The notes beneath the pieces were generated by a model. It saw only the letters and a list, made by a program, of their open reading frames with translations. It was not told the origin of the DNA and ran no database searches. The translations under genes and the position numbers were made by a program. Shown one piece after another: positions 1-8,462 of a DNA stretch of 64,000 bases; position 1 is the first letter of the stretch; each line of letters opens with the position of its first letter. The DNA is from Micromonospora musae (GTDB lineage Bacteria > Actinomycetota > Actinomycetes > Mycobacteriales > Micromonosporaceae): contig NZ_RAZT01000006.1 in the NCBI RefSeq assembly GCF_003626635.1, positions 248,001 through 312,000 of the forward strand, in the 5' to 3' direction.

Positions 1-1
1 C

Positions 2-931
2 GGCTACAACGCCGCACTCATCGCCGAAGTCGTCGGCCCGCACGGCAACGTCACCAGCATCGACATCGACCCCGACGTCACAGCCCAGGCTCGAGCCGCG
101 CTCGACAGCACAGGTTATCCGCACGTCCAGGTCGCCACGGCGGACGCAGAAACCGGCCGGCCCGCCGCCGCGCCATACGACGCGGTCATCGTCACCGTCG
201 AAGCCAGCGACATCCCACCCGCCTGGATCGACCAACTCGCCCCCGAGGGCATCCTCGTCGTGCCCCTACGGATGCGCGGCAACACGCGATGCCTCACCCT
301 CACCCGCGAAACCAATCACCTCATCGCCATCGACTCGATCGTCTGCGGCTTCGTACCCATGCGAGGCGCCGCCGCCAACTCCGTCACTCGACGGGCCCTA
401 CGCGGCGACGACGTGACGCTATGCATCGACGACCCCGACACCCAGGCCCTGAACTTCGACGCCCAGACCAGCACACTGAACGGACCCCATATCGAGGCCT
501 GGTCGGCGGTCACCACCCCACCCGCGACGTCATTCGACTCCCTGCACCTATGGCTGGCGAGCCAACCACACCCCTACGGACAACTCGCCGTCGACCGCGA
601 CCGCGCCGCGGACCTTGAGCCGCAGAACTGGGTGGCGTGCCCCGCTCTGCTCACCGACGACAGCATCACCTACCTCACCATCCGCAGACTCGACGACACT
701 GCCTGGCAGTTCGGCGCCCGCGGCTACGGCCCCCACGCCGCCCCGCTCACCCAACACCTGCTTGACCTCATCGCCGACTGGGACCGCCACCACCGCAACA
801 CGCCCGGCCCGCACATCGCCGTCTACCCGAACGGAACCATTCCCCCGCCCACGGACCAGCCCCGTCTTGTCGTGGCCCGCCGGCACAGCACCACCGCGAT
901 CACCTGGACCACATCGAGGAGCCGCGCGTGA
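2..931 (+). CDS. FxLD-type isoaspartate methyltransferase-like protein, 5' end cut off by window
   Basis: The reading frame is open from base 2, so the N-terminus, including the first part of the Rossmann fold, lies outside the window. What is visible starts inside the SAM-binding domain (GYNAALIAEVVG, then the acidic SIDIDPDV strand) and continues through VPLRMRG. About 200 residues of C-terminal extension follow, ending with RRHSTTAITW. That architecture is typical of the protein-L-isoaspartate O-methyltransferase relatives that accompany FxLD-type lanthipeptide clusters, where they are thought to methylate an Asp of the precursor. No lanthionine enzyme or precursor is visible in this window, so the rest of the cluster would lie upstream. 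Family assignment is good; the specific FxLD subtype is an inference from the C-terminal extension. Confidence 0.7.
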   Translation, partial: GYNAALIAEVVGPHGNVTSIDIDPDVTAQARAALDSTGYPHVQVATADAETGRPAAAPYDAVIVTVEASDIPPAWIDQLAPEGILVVPLRMRGNTRCLTLTRETNHLIAIDSIVCGFVPMRGAAANSVTRRALRGDDVTLCIDDPDTQALNFDAQTSTLNGPHIEAWSAVTTPPATSFDSLHLWLASQPHPYGQLAVDRDRAADLEPQNWVACPALLTDDSITYLTIRRLDDTAWQFGARGYGPHAAPLTQHLLDLIADWDRHHRNTPGPHIAVYPNGTIPPPTDQPRLVVARRHSTTAITWTTSRSRA

Positions 932-1188
932 CAGCCGACGACCCGGTCCTCGTGACCGTGTGCGGAAACTCGGGAAGCAGAAAGGCGACCGCAACCCGAG
1001 AAGCGCCCCGCCGCTATGGCCGCGGCGCGGCGCTGTTCAAGCTTTCCGACCGTCCTCGTGTACGTGATCTCCGGGAATGCCTCGGTTGTTGATCCCTCGG
1101 CGGCCTCAACCTGTCATGATCTCTACGTTCGGGAAGTGCGGATGTGAGAGCGGTTGGACCGCAGGCGGCTTGTGGGGCGCAGCGCCGC

Positions 1189-1944
1189 TCAGCGGGAGGG
1201 TTGGTCGGCGCGCGCGATCGGCATGTATGTCGCGGCAGCGTCGGTGGTCAGGAACTTCAGGACGATGTCGCGCACCGCGTCGGCGTGTTCCAGCAGCAGC
1301 AGGTGACTGGCGTTTGGCAGTACGGCGAGCTCGGCGGTGGGCAGCGCCCGGTAGAGCGCCACCGTGTGGTCGAGTGTGACGAGGTCGTCGTCGCCGGCCA
1401 GGACGAGGGTGCGGGCGGTCACGGCGCGCAGGTCGGCCGGGTCTGGGGCGGGCTCGGTCGCCGCCGCATGGGCGATCTTGTCGACTACCACCGGGAAGTG
1501 GTCCCGGCCGTCGGGTGACACCTCGGCGTAGGCGTCGACGATTTCGGCGGGCATCTCGCCACCGGCTGACGGTTTAAAGATCAGTCCGTCGAGGTCGTAG
1601 GCCGTGCTGATCAGGACGAGACGTTCGACCAGGTCAGGGCGGCGCATCGCCACCCGCAGCGCCACCGTGCCGCCGGCGCTGTAGCCGACCAGCCGGGCCG
1701 GGGCGCCGACCAACTGCTCGAGGAACGCGATGGTGTCCTGCGCCATCAGCTCGATGGTGATCGGGCCGGGAGCATCGGGGGTGCGGCCGTGGCCACGCCG
1801 GTCGGGCAGGTACACCCGGAAGGTGTCGGCGAGGCCGTCGAGGTTGGCGGTGAAGCAGCGGCTGTCGGTCAGGCCGCCGTGCAGGAGCACCACCGGGTCG
1901 CCGGCGCCGCGTTCGTCGTGCCACATGTCAACGATGTTGGTCAT
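1189..1944 (-). CDS. alpha/beta hydrolase
   Basis: The protein has 251 residues and the full alpha/beta-hydrolase signature: oxyanion-hole HGG near residue 22, nucleophile elbow GYSAGG (Ser about 89), an acid in LAGDDDLV and a late His in NASHLLLL. It is probably a cytoplasmic esterase or lactone/epoxide-type hydrolase; the substrate cannot be read from sequence. It starts 3 bases after the stop of the ECF sigma factor gene upstream on the same strand, so the two are almost certainly co-transcribed. The hydrolase may therefore be expressed as part of that sigma factor's response. Confidence 0.85.
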   Translation of the reverse strand: MTNIVDMWHDERGAGDPVVLLHGGLTDSRCFTANLDGLADTFRVYLPDRRGHGRTPDAPGPITIELMAQDTIAFLEQLVGAPARLVGYSAGGTVALRVAMRRPDLVERLVLISTAYDLDGLIFKPSAGGEMPAEIVDAYAEVSPDGRDHFPVVVDKIAHAAATEPAPDPADLRAVTARTLVLAGDDDLVTLDHTVALYRALPTAELAVLPNASHLLLLEHADAVRDIVLKFLTTDAAATYMPIARADQPSR

Positions 1945-1947
1945 GCA

Positions 1948-2886
1948 CTACATACGAGGCGGCGGTTCCAAACTCATCGGCAGACCGAACAGTGCGAACA
2001 GGGACGGCTCGAGGTACGACGTCGTGGCCGCGATCAGCCCGTCCCGAACATCCAGGATGACCAGGCCGATAGCCTGCCGGCCGCGGTATTGCCCGAATGC
2101 CGGTGAGCCGTTGGCCGCGGTACGGACGAGCCGGTCATCGGCACACACGCCGGCCGCGCCGAGCAGGGCGGCCCGGATCGCTTCCCGGCCGTCGAGCCAC
2201 CAGGCGAACGGCGGCATCGACATGGTGGCGTCCTCGTGCAGCAGCGCTACGAGGCCGTCGACGTCGTAGGCGGTGAACGCCTGGACGTACCGTCCGAGCA
2301 GGTCCTCGGCCACCTCACTGGTTCCGCCCGGTTGGTCGCGCGCGGAGATGCTGGCCCGGGCACGCTGCAGGGCACTGTTGACTGCGGCCGGGCTCATGTC
2401 GAGGAGTGTCGCGACCTCCTCCGCCGACCAGCAGAGCACCTCACGCAGGATGAGCACCGCCCGCTGGCGCGGCGCCAATTGCTGCAGGGCGGCGACGAAC
2501 GCCAGCCGGATCGTGTCGCGCTGCACGGCGAGCTCCGCCGGATCGCCGTCGACAGGGAGCACGCGCCGGTCCGGGACGGGTCGCACGAAGGCGGCGGCGC
2601 TCAACGGCGCGCCGAGGCCAGCCCCGACAGGTGAGGACGGGCCGAGATCCATGGCGAGGGCACGCCGCTGCACGCTGCGGGTCATGTCGAGGCAGACGTT
2701 GGTGGCGATCCGGTGCAACCAGGTACGCAGACCCGCTCTGCGCTCGTCGAACCGATCAGCACTCTTCCAGGCCCGAAGCAGAGTCTCCTGCACGGCATCC
2801 TCGGCCTCGGCGGCGCAGCCGAGCATGCGATAGCAGTAGCCGGTCAGCTCAACGCGGTGCACTTCCAACCGATCCTCGAACATCAC
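1948..2886 (-). CDS. ECF sigma factor with SnoaL-like C-terminal domain (SigX5/SigJ-like)
   Basis: The protein has 312 residues. Region 2 (about residues 8-75) contains YCYRMLG, AEDAVQETLLRAW and TWLHRIATNVCLD, and region 4 (about 125-185) contains the HTH around WSAEEVATLLDMSPAAVNSA. From about 195 to 300 there is a SnoaL/NTF2-like domain (YVQAFTAYDVDGLVALLHED). This is the layout of the ECF groups that carry a regulatory SnoaL domain instead of relying on a separate anti-sigma factor. No anti-sigma gene is adjacent, which agrees. A GTG at 2886 is followed directly by ATG at 2883; either could start. It forms an operon with the downstream hydrolase. Confidence 0.88.
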   Translation of the reverse strand: MMFEDRLEVHRVELTGYCYRMLGCAAEAEDAVQETLLRAWKSADRFDERRAGLRTWLHRIATNVCLDMTRSVQRRALAMDLGPSSPVGAGLGAPLSAAAFVRPVPDRRVLPVDGDPAELAVQRDTIRLAFVAALQQLAPRQRAVLILREVLCWSAEEVATLLDMSPAAVNSALQRARASISARDQPGGTSEVAEDLLGRYVQAFTAYDVDGLVALLHEDATMSMPPFAWWLDGREAIRAALLGAAGVCADDRLVRTAANGSPAFGQYRGRQAIGLVILDVRDGLIAATTSYLEPSLFALFGLPMSLEPPPRM

Positions 2887-3033
2887 CCGCCCACGGTAAG
2901 TGCCGAGCCCGACACCTGGCTTCAGGGTCCACGGCGGTTCGACGACGCGGATGGCCCGGCCTGCCCTCCGACCCGCAGCCTCGGCGAGGCGGTCCGAGCC
3001 CGTGTTTGCGGGGTCGGTGCCGGTCTTATCTGT

Positions 3034-3966
3034 CTAGGGCTGGACGTCGTTGGAAAGGTTGATCCGGATCTCCGTGTTGCGGTATCCGGCGCGACCGAAG
3101 GCGGCCGCCATAGGCGTGTTGCCCATGTCGGTGGTGGCGGTGATGCGCGACTCCCCGTTTGCCGCGTGAAGGCGGGTGATCTCGGCGAGCACCTCGTCCA
3201 CGTAGCCACGCCCGCGGAACTCCGGCACCACCCCGAGGTAGCCGACGTTCACGTTGTACGAGGTCGCGGAGGGAATCGCCATGCCCGCCACCTCGCCCTC
3301 GCGCGTGTAGGCGATCCGCCACCACTCGCGCATGCCCGGCGCCCTGAGATAAAAGTCCATCTCCTCGCGTGCGGTCGCATCCACGCCCTTGGCGGCCAGG
3401 TTCGCACGGGTCTGGGCGTCCAGGCTGCCCTCGGCGATTCTCCTGAACACCGCGAGGAACTCCTCGTCGGAGGCCTCGGCGAACCGCAGCCTGCCGGCCG
3501 CGGGGGGCACCCCGTCGGCGGGTGCCCACTCGAACTGCAGCCGCTCCACCTCCCGAGTGAGGCCCGCCGCGTGCGCCGCCGCCCGCCGCCACTCCACGGC
3601 TGCCGAGGTGGCCGGATCGTCGCGCCAGCCACGGGTGACCTTGATCCTGTACTGCACCGGCTCCGGGAACCCGGCCAGCGCGGCCCTCATCAGCTCGGCG
3701 GCGACAGCGGCACGGTCACCCACGGCAGGATCCACGTCGAGGCAGTCGAGCGCGACCGGATGCGGGCTGCCCTTCGGCCCCCACCACAATGCCCGTCCCA
3801 CGACCTGACCGTCGTGCTCGGCGATCCACGTCCATTCCGGCCGGTACATGCCCTCGGCCAGTTCGGCCAGGTAACGGTCGGCGGGAATCCACCCCACGGG
3901 CTCGGTCACGGTCCACGAGGTGACGCGGTCGAGGTCCGCGGGAGCAGCAGCACGGTAGATGATCAT
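3034..3966 (-). CDS. GNAT family N-acetyltransferase, two-domain
   Basis: The 310-residue protein looks like two GNAT folds in tandem. The N-terminal half (MIIYRAAAPADLDRV, later WIAEHDGQVVGRALWW) resembles a degenerate acetyltransferase domain. The C-terminal half carries the recognisable acetyl-CoA loop, with VPEFRGRGYVDEVLAEI followed by the N..M...F...GY ending typical of GNATs. It probably acetylates a small amine or antibiotic-like substrate in the cytoplasm, but the acceptor cannot be inferred. It is a single-gene unit; the 147 bases to the sigma factor gene contain nothing recognisable. Confidence 0.82.
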   Translation of the reverse strand: MIIYRAAAPADLDRVTSWTVTEPVGWIPADRYLAELAEGMYRPEWTWIAEHDGQVVGRALWWGPKGSPHPVALDCLDVDPAVGDRAAVAAELMRAALAGFPEPVQYRIKVTRGWRDDPATSAAVEWRRAAAHAAGLTREVERLQFEWAPADGVPPAAGRLRFAEASDEEFLAVFRRIAEGSLDAQTRANLAAKGVDATAREEMDFYLRAPGMREWWRIAYTREGEVAGMAIPSATSYNVNVGYLGVVPEFRGRGYVDEVLAEITRLHAANGESRITATTDMGNTPMAAAFGRAGYRNTEIRINLSNDVQP

Positions 3967-3975
3967 GTGCAGAGG

Positions 3976-4160
3976 CTAGCGAAGCCCGCACCATGACTCG
4001 CAGGGCGTACCAAGTGAGATGGCCGGCGACGCCAGCACGGCGGAAGTGCCCTTGGTGTTGGAAGTGGCGGTGCTGCTGGCGACGGTAGAGGCGGATCTCC
4101 TTGTCGGGCAGTCTCCGACCATCCAGCCACCCGCGAACCACAGGCTTGGCGGCTTGGTCT
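3976..4160 (-). pseudogene. possible remnant of a nucleotidyltransferase-like resistance gene
   Basis: In the 456-base interval 3967-4422 the only suggestive signal is on the minus strand near 4140. There SLWFAGGWMVGD resembles the WxxGGWALD motif that opens lincosamide/aminoglycoside nucleotidyltransferases, and another frame continues with EIRLYRRQQHRHFQ, like the following acidic strand and RRDQ motif. The match switches frame, so any gene is broken. The resemblance is from memory of the family and is weak; the rest of the interval shows nothing convincing. Confidence 0.25.
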
Positions 4161-4422
4161 CGGCAGTCTCTCGTGGCCTCGGCGCGCCAGTGTTGTCCTC
4201 GCCCAACGGCACGCTCATGGCACGCGAGGTCCTTGCCCCGACCGTCGCCCGGAGGCGATCACCGGCCGACGCCTCGCACTTGAGCGGAGGTCGGCGTGCG
4301 TACTCCTCCCCCAGTTCGACGATCTCGTCCCGATGTGCAACAGCAGCGTTCACCTGGCTGGGGTGCCTGCCATGAGTCCTCGCCTCCACTCCACCCGGTC
4401 CTCGGGCGTCTGCCCCTCGGAC

Positions 4423-4962
4423 CTAAGCGACGAATGAATCGAGTCGGTTGTCGATGGCGCGCGCGAGCGAGACCATGCCTGGCATCCGTTCGCTCGGGTC
4501 CCCGTCGGCGACGACGTACCAGATCGACACCACGATGTATCCGCGGCGGAACAACACCTCCGGTTCGGCGGCGGATTCCGCGGAGCGCGCACCCTCGTCG
4601 CCGAGGCCGGGAATCTCGATGTTCGGTGGCACGATGGGCCGACGGAATTCCTTGATCGCGGTCGCCTCGGCAGCATGCCGAATGACCGCGACGGTCAACT
4701 GGCTGGCCTCGGGAGCACCCCACAGGCATGTCTCCACCTGCTGGCGTCGGCCGTCGTCGCTCCGTTCGCAACGCGCCGCCTCCTCTCGGCCGAGGAACGT
4801 CTGGACGTCCGTCTCGTGTACGAGCCTGTCCGCCACCGAGGGGAACGATGCGAACTGGTCGTCCGGCCCGTTGAACGCCCCTCTGGCCAGCCAGATCAGC
4901 ACGACAGCGAGGACCAGGAGGACCGGCAGAACCGGCGACCTCCAGTTGACCGAACGGTTCAT
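4423..4962 (-). CDS. membrane-anchored extracytoplasmic protein of unknown function
   Basis: The 179-residue protein has one N-terminal hydrophobic helix (LPVLLVLAVVLIWLARG, residues about 12-28) after a short positive stretch, so most of it should lie outside the membrane. The exported part has two cysteines (ARCERSDD and ETCLWG) that could form a disulfide, and a beta-rich C-terminus (RRGYIVVSIWYVVADG). The overall shape recalls DUF3558-type actinobacterial lipoproteins, but no lipobox Cys is visible and I do not claim membership. It is monocistronic and convergent with nothing nearby. Confidence 0.6.
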   Translation of the reverse strand: MNRSVNWRSPVLPVLLVLAVVLIWLARGAFNGPDDQFASFPSVADRLVHETDVQTFLGREEAARCERSDDGRRQQVETCLWGAPEASQLTVAVIRHAAEATAIKEFRRPIVPPNIEIPGLGDEGARSAESAAEPEVLFRRGYIVVSIWYVVADGDPSERMPGMVSLARAIDNRLDSFVA

Positions 4963-5201
4963 CGCGCCTCTTTCTAGCGATCCGACGTTGGCACTTATTC
5001 TGCGGGCGATGCCTCGAATGGTGTTGTCGTGACCAGCTCGCTCAGCTGTACGGCCGGCGACGGCATCGCGGGCGCAGATGGATCGGGCGGTTTCCCAGGG
5101 GCAATATCGCGTCCAGGACGACCCCGGCCACCGATGAGGTGCCGGTCGGCCACGTGGAAGCGCTGGTCGGCGCGCCGGTCATGGCCTGTCTCAGTCTCGC
5201 G

Positions 5202-5939
5202 TCATTGGTGGCGTAATTTCTGCGCTGCGACGAGGAACATCGGCACCGCGACGAGGATCCGGTTCGCGCGGGCTCGCTCGGCCTGCTCGGCGAGCCAGCG
5301 CCCCTCGTCGGTGATCCGTTGCAGCAGGGTGAGCGCGGTGCCATCAGTGAACACACCGGTGTGTACCTCGACTACCGGGTCGGTGAACCCGGCGTCGAGC
5401 AACAGGTTGCGGTACCTGCGGGCAATGCGCGGCGACGGGAGCAGATCCGCCTTCGCGTGGACCAGCCGGCGGGTGGTCTCTGGCTCATCCGAGTCGATGG
5501 CGATCATGTCCCAGTCCTGGCCAAGCAGCACGGCCCGTCCTCCCGGCACGAGCACTCGGCGGGCCTCGAGCACGGCTCGCAGCGGGTCGGCGAGCGTGTG
5601 CAACACCTTCTCTGCGCGGTAGCAGCTAACTGATCCGGTCTCGAGTGGTAGCTCGCAGGCGTCGGCGACGTGGAACTCGCCGGCAGGCCAGCGTTCCCGG
5701 GCCACCGCGATCATTTCCGGGTCGAGGTCGACGCCGATTGCGTGGGCTCCGCGCTCGGCCAGCTCGGCGACCGCACGGCCACTGCCGCAACCGGCGTCAA
5801 CCACGGTTCGGCCGGTGAAGTCGCCGAGTAACTCGTAGGAACGGGCGCGCAGCTCGACAGCCACGGGCTGCGCGTCAGCGGCGTCGAGAGCGGCGAGGAG
5901 ACTGGACATGCCCGCCATGGTCCGACGTAATGTCGACAT
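5202..5939 (-). CDS. class I SAM-dependent methyltransferase
   Basis: The 245-residue protein has motif I VVDAGCGSGRAVAEL (about residues 45-59), the acidic GVDLDPEM strand, a motif II/III region (CELPLETGSVSCYRAEKVLH) and VLVPGGRAVLLG. It is a UbiE/Ubie-like small-molecule methyltransferase; the substrate is unknown. The first ATG (5937-5939) overlaps the start of the divergent MerR gene. Internal ATGs at 5918 and 5909 are possible alternatives and would leave room for a promoter. A TTGACTT element reads toward this gene at 5947-5941, but I see no convincing -10. The head-to-head MerR gene is the obvious regulator candidate. Confidence 0.85.
   Translation of the reverse strand: MSTLRRTMAGMSSLLAALDAADAQPVAVELRARSYELLGDFTGRTVVDAGCGSGRAVAELAERGAHAIGVDLDPEMIAVARERWPAGEFHVADACELPLETGSVSCYRAEKVLHTLADPLRAVLEARRVLVPGGRAVLLGQDWDMIAIDSDEPETTRRLVHAKADLLPSPRIARRYRNLLLDAGFTDPVVEVHTGVFTDGTALTLLQRITDEGRWLAEQAERARANRILVAVPMFLVAAQKLRHQ
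5930..5939. promoter_or_regulatory. 10-bp perfect palindrome at the divergent MerR/methyltransferase start
   Basis: The sequence ATGTCGACAT is a perfect palindrome lying exactly where the two divergent start codons overlap. MerR regulators bind dyads in the spacer of divergent promoters, so this could be an operator core. It may equally be a coincidence of two back-to-back start codons. Confidence 0.3.
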
Positions 5940-6348
5940 GAAGTCAAGCCCGATGACGATCGGTCAGGTGGCGGACCACTTCGGCCTGCCAGCGCACGTG
6001 CTGCGGCACTGGGAGTCGGTGGGCCTACTCTCCCCTGCCCGCGCCGAGGGTGACCGCCGCCGCTACACCCGCGACGATCTGTTCCGGGTAGCCTCGATCG
6101 TGCGCGCGAAACAGGCCGGCCTACCGCTACCGGACATCCGCGCGTTCCTCGCCGCGCGCGACCCGGCAGCCCGCAAGGACGTGCTGCGCCGCAACCACCG
6201 CGCTTTGCAGGACAGGATGGCGGCGCTGCAATCGGCGCTCGATCTTCTCGAAGCCGGGCTGAACTGTTCGCACGAGGACATCGCGACCTGCCCCACCTAC
6301 CAGGCCCACCTCGCAGCGTCAGTGCAGGTCACGGGCAGCGTGCGCTGA
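5938..6348 (+). CDS. MerR family transcriptional regulator
   Basis: The 136-residue protein has a classic N-terminal winged-helix MerR domain: TIGQVADHFGLPAHVLRHWE, then GLLSPARAEGDRRRYTRDD (residues about 7-50). A coiled-coil dimerisation helix follows (DVLRRNHRALQDRMAALQSAL, about 85-112). The C-terminus (CSHEDIATCPTYQAHL) holds two cysteines and one histidine and may sense an effector or metal. The ATG at 5938 is preferred over one at 5908, which would add non-homologous residues and overlap the neighbour more. It is divergent from the methyltransferase gene and probably controls it and itself. Confidence 0.88.
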   Translation: MKSSPMTIGQVADHFGLPAHVLRHWESVGLLSPARAEGDRRRYTRDDLFRVASIVRAKQAGLPLPDIRAFLAARDPAARKDVLRRNHRALQDRMAALQSALDLLEAGLNCSHEDIATCPTYQAHLAASVQVTGSVR

Positions 6349-6474
6349 CCGGCGCGAGGACGCGGCCAGTATCGCGGTGGTAGTGGCGATGCGATGGAGC
6401 CTGGTGATGCGACATGCGGGCGGCGGACAGGAGCGGGCCGGCCGACGGTGTGATCGCGGCCGGCCCGGTCCAGC

Positions 6475-6830
6475 TCAACTCAGCTCGACTGTTCCCACGA
6501 TCCGTGTGGGGGTGACGGAGCCGCCGACGGGCTCGTTGGACACCCCGAACGTGCCTGCCTCCGCGAACGGGCCGATAACCGTGGTCGACGCCCTGACCCC
6601 CGCGGCGAGTCGCCCCACCTTGCGGGGCTCGGTGCCGCGGATGAGCCAGAGCTCGTAGGTCCGCCCGGGGCCGGGATCGGGCAGGTCGCGGAGCAGCACC
6701 ACACCGCTGTCGCGATCACGGGAGACGACCACGGTCGCGGCACCGCGGGGCTGCAACGACCGCTCGAACACCTGGGCGTCCGGGGCGTCCAGGACGGCGG
6801 CGATCTGCCGTGCCTGGTGCGCAGGCCGCG
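6475..6830 (-). pseudogene. anti-sigma-K factor RskA C-terminal fragment
   Basis: The C-terminal 115 or so codons match the extracytoplasmic domain of RskA-type anti-sigma factors: HQARQIAAVLDAPDAQ, then TYELWLIRGTEPRKVGRL, and FGVSNEPVGGSVTPT near the end. Upstream of about 6830 the same frame becomes low-complexity Ser/Thr/Pro/Arg. No transmembrane helix and no N-terminal sigma-binding domain can be found in any frame. No ECF sigma gene is adjacent. I read this as the 3' remnant of a deleted sigK-rskA-like pair. Confidence 0.6.
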
Positions 6831-7115
6831 ATGAACTGGTGCTCGCTGAGGTACCACTCGAGTAGCGGCCAGGGTGGGCCCTTGGCGAGCTGGTCGGCAT
6901 GGGTGGAGTCGCTGATCTCGCGATCGGGCGCGACCGCGTGCGGGTCGGCCGAGTCACGGTCTCGCCGAATTTGCAGGTGGCCAAGACTCCGACGCCACCA
7001 GGTCTGACTGACTAGACTCGCGATGACGTCGAGTAATGACACGAGCATCTTCGGTGACCACCTCAGGTCCCTCGAGAGCAGCCGTCCTCACAGAGACGCA
7101 GAGGGGAAGGGCGAC

Positions 7116-7547
7116 GTGGTCCATAACGTCCACGCGGGAGAAGTTGACGGGCTGAAGTTCATCAATCCAAAGGGTCTCTACGATCCTCGGCCGAACGCCT
7201 ACTCACATCTTGCGATCTTCCCGGCCGGCTGGCGGATGATCCTTCCAGCTGGACAAGGCGGCGAGACCGAGGACGGCGTTCTGTCGGAGGACTTCGGGAC
7301 GCAACTCAGGCAAGCGCTGACGAACGCGGCAACTGTGCTGGCAGCCGCCGACGCCACGATGGCGGACGTAGCGAAGTTCAACCTCCTCATCGTTGACCAC
7401 AATGAGGAGAAGTTTGCAGTGGTACGACAGGAGTTCGATCGCGTCTGGGGCGACCGGAAGCCGGCATGGACCCTGATTCCGGTGCCCGCCCTGGCACTGA
7501 AGGGGATGCTCATTGAGATCGACGTTATCGCTGTGGTGCCGCGGTGA
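7116..7547 (+). CDS. RidA (YjgF/YER057c/UK114) family protein
   Basis: The protein has 143 residues from a GTG at 7116 that sits 4 bases after a GAGGGGAAGGG ribosome binding site. An ATG at 7023 is in frame but has no binding site and would give an unusual N-terminal extension. The family signature is clear: INPKGLYDPRPNAYSHLAI, then LPAGQGG, and the C-terminal strand ALALKGMLIEIDVIAVV. Canonical RidA enzymes hydrolyse 2-aminoacrylate and related enamines/imines using an Arg in P-A-R-T. Here that position reads PAWT, so the catalytic Arg appears to be replaced by Trp. It may belong to a non-deaminase Rid subgroup. Confidence 0.82.
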   Translation: MVHNVHAGEVDGLKFINPKGLYDPRPNAYSHLAIFPAGWRMILPAGQGGETEDGVLSEDFGTQLRQALTNAATVLAAADATMADVAKFNLLIVDHNEEKFAVVRQEFDRVWGDRKPAWTLIPVPALALKGMLIEIDVIAVVPR

Positions 7548-7835
7548 GACTTCCGGACGGCCGAACCCTCTAACGCCGGCTCGGTCCTACCGATAGACAC
7601 CGCCGCCGGCCCCAGGGTTTACCGATCTCTGACGAAACTCAGCGTGCTGACGGTGCCCCGCCGACCAGCGGCTGAGGACGGTCGCGCTGACCTGGCCGTC
7701 TTCGCCGTCGATGGCGCCCGCCTGGGGACCATGCAACGCTGGCCGGATCGTCCACCGCCGCGCCTGACCCCAGACGACCCACGTGCCGGTCCATCACTCC
7801 CTTCTGTGTTGGGCCGGTGGCGTGCCGGCAGCGGC

Positions 7836-8381
7836 TCAGGAGAGCCGCGTCCAGGAGCGGTCGACGCCGGAGCCGGTGCCCAGGAAGATCCCCGTCGGGT
7901 AGCTCATGACGATCGGGTCGTCCCGAAGCACCCGCACGATGAAAGCCTCGCCGCCGTCCCGCTGCCTCCCACCAAGGGCAGGCTTGTCGACGTACCGCCC
8001 GTCGACACAGTAACCGCCGCCGCCGTAGACGCCGGTCACCGCCAACACCCCACCGTTCGCGGCAACGGCCGCGAAGCTGTCGTCGGGCAGACCGGACTGC
8101 TCCTGCCAGCGGTCGCCCGTCAACGCCCACACTCGCCTCGAGCTCGCCGAGCCGGACCCACTCTCCGGGTTCATACTCCGGTCGAGGTCGCGGACGGCCA
8201 CCCACAGTCGGTCGTCGCCACCCTCGATGAGCCACTGTCGGCGTTCGCCGTCAGGCGAGTGATTCCACAACCGGTCGCCGATCCGGCTGTGGCGCGAGCT
8301 GCAGGCCGACCACGGTTGGTCGGGTATCGGCCGGGTACTGATCCTAATTGCCATGATCTTCTGGGCCTGGACCGGGCTCAT
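7836..8381 (-). CDS. hypothetical protein with beta-propeller-like repeats
   Basis: The 181-residue reading frame has a plausible body from about residue 40. Short Trp/Gly-rich strands recur (RLWVAVRDLD, RVWALTGDRWQEQSGLP, YPTGIFLGTGSGVDRSW), like blades of a beta-propeller or sialidase-like fold. The N-terminal 40 residues are not convincing, so the true start is probably internal, or this is the 3' remainder of a larger gene. No catalytic motif, signal peptide or membrane helix is visible and I do not recognise the family. Confidence 0.45.
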   Translation of the reverse strand: MSPVQAQKIMAIRISTRPIPDQPWSACSSRHSRIGDRLWNHSPDGERRQWLIEGGDDRLWVAVRDLDRSMNPESGSGSASSRRVWALTGDRWQEQSGLPDDSFAAVAANGGVLAVTGVYGGGGYCVDGRYVDKPALGGRQRDGGEAFIVRVLRDDPIVMSYPTGIFLGTGSGVDRSWTRLS

Positions 8382-8462
8382 GGGTGCGACCCGTCGGCCG
8401 CACCCTCCGCGCGTTCGTAAAGCCAGCGCCGCCGCTGCCGGTCAGCGGCCGCCTGGTAGGAG

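Noticed and set aside
548..994. Long minus-strand frame opposite the FxLD-type methyltransferase
   Set aside because: It is an antisense shadow with Arg/Gly/Val bias; the plus frame carries the SAM motifs.
928..1092. 54-codon frame overlapping the methyltransferase stop (GTGA)
   Set aside because: It has no FxLD or other precursor motif, is Arg-rich and shows no family match; the overlap alone is not enough to call a gene.
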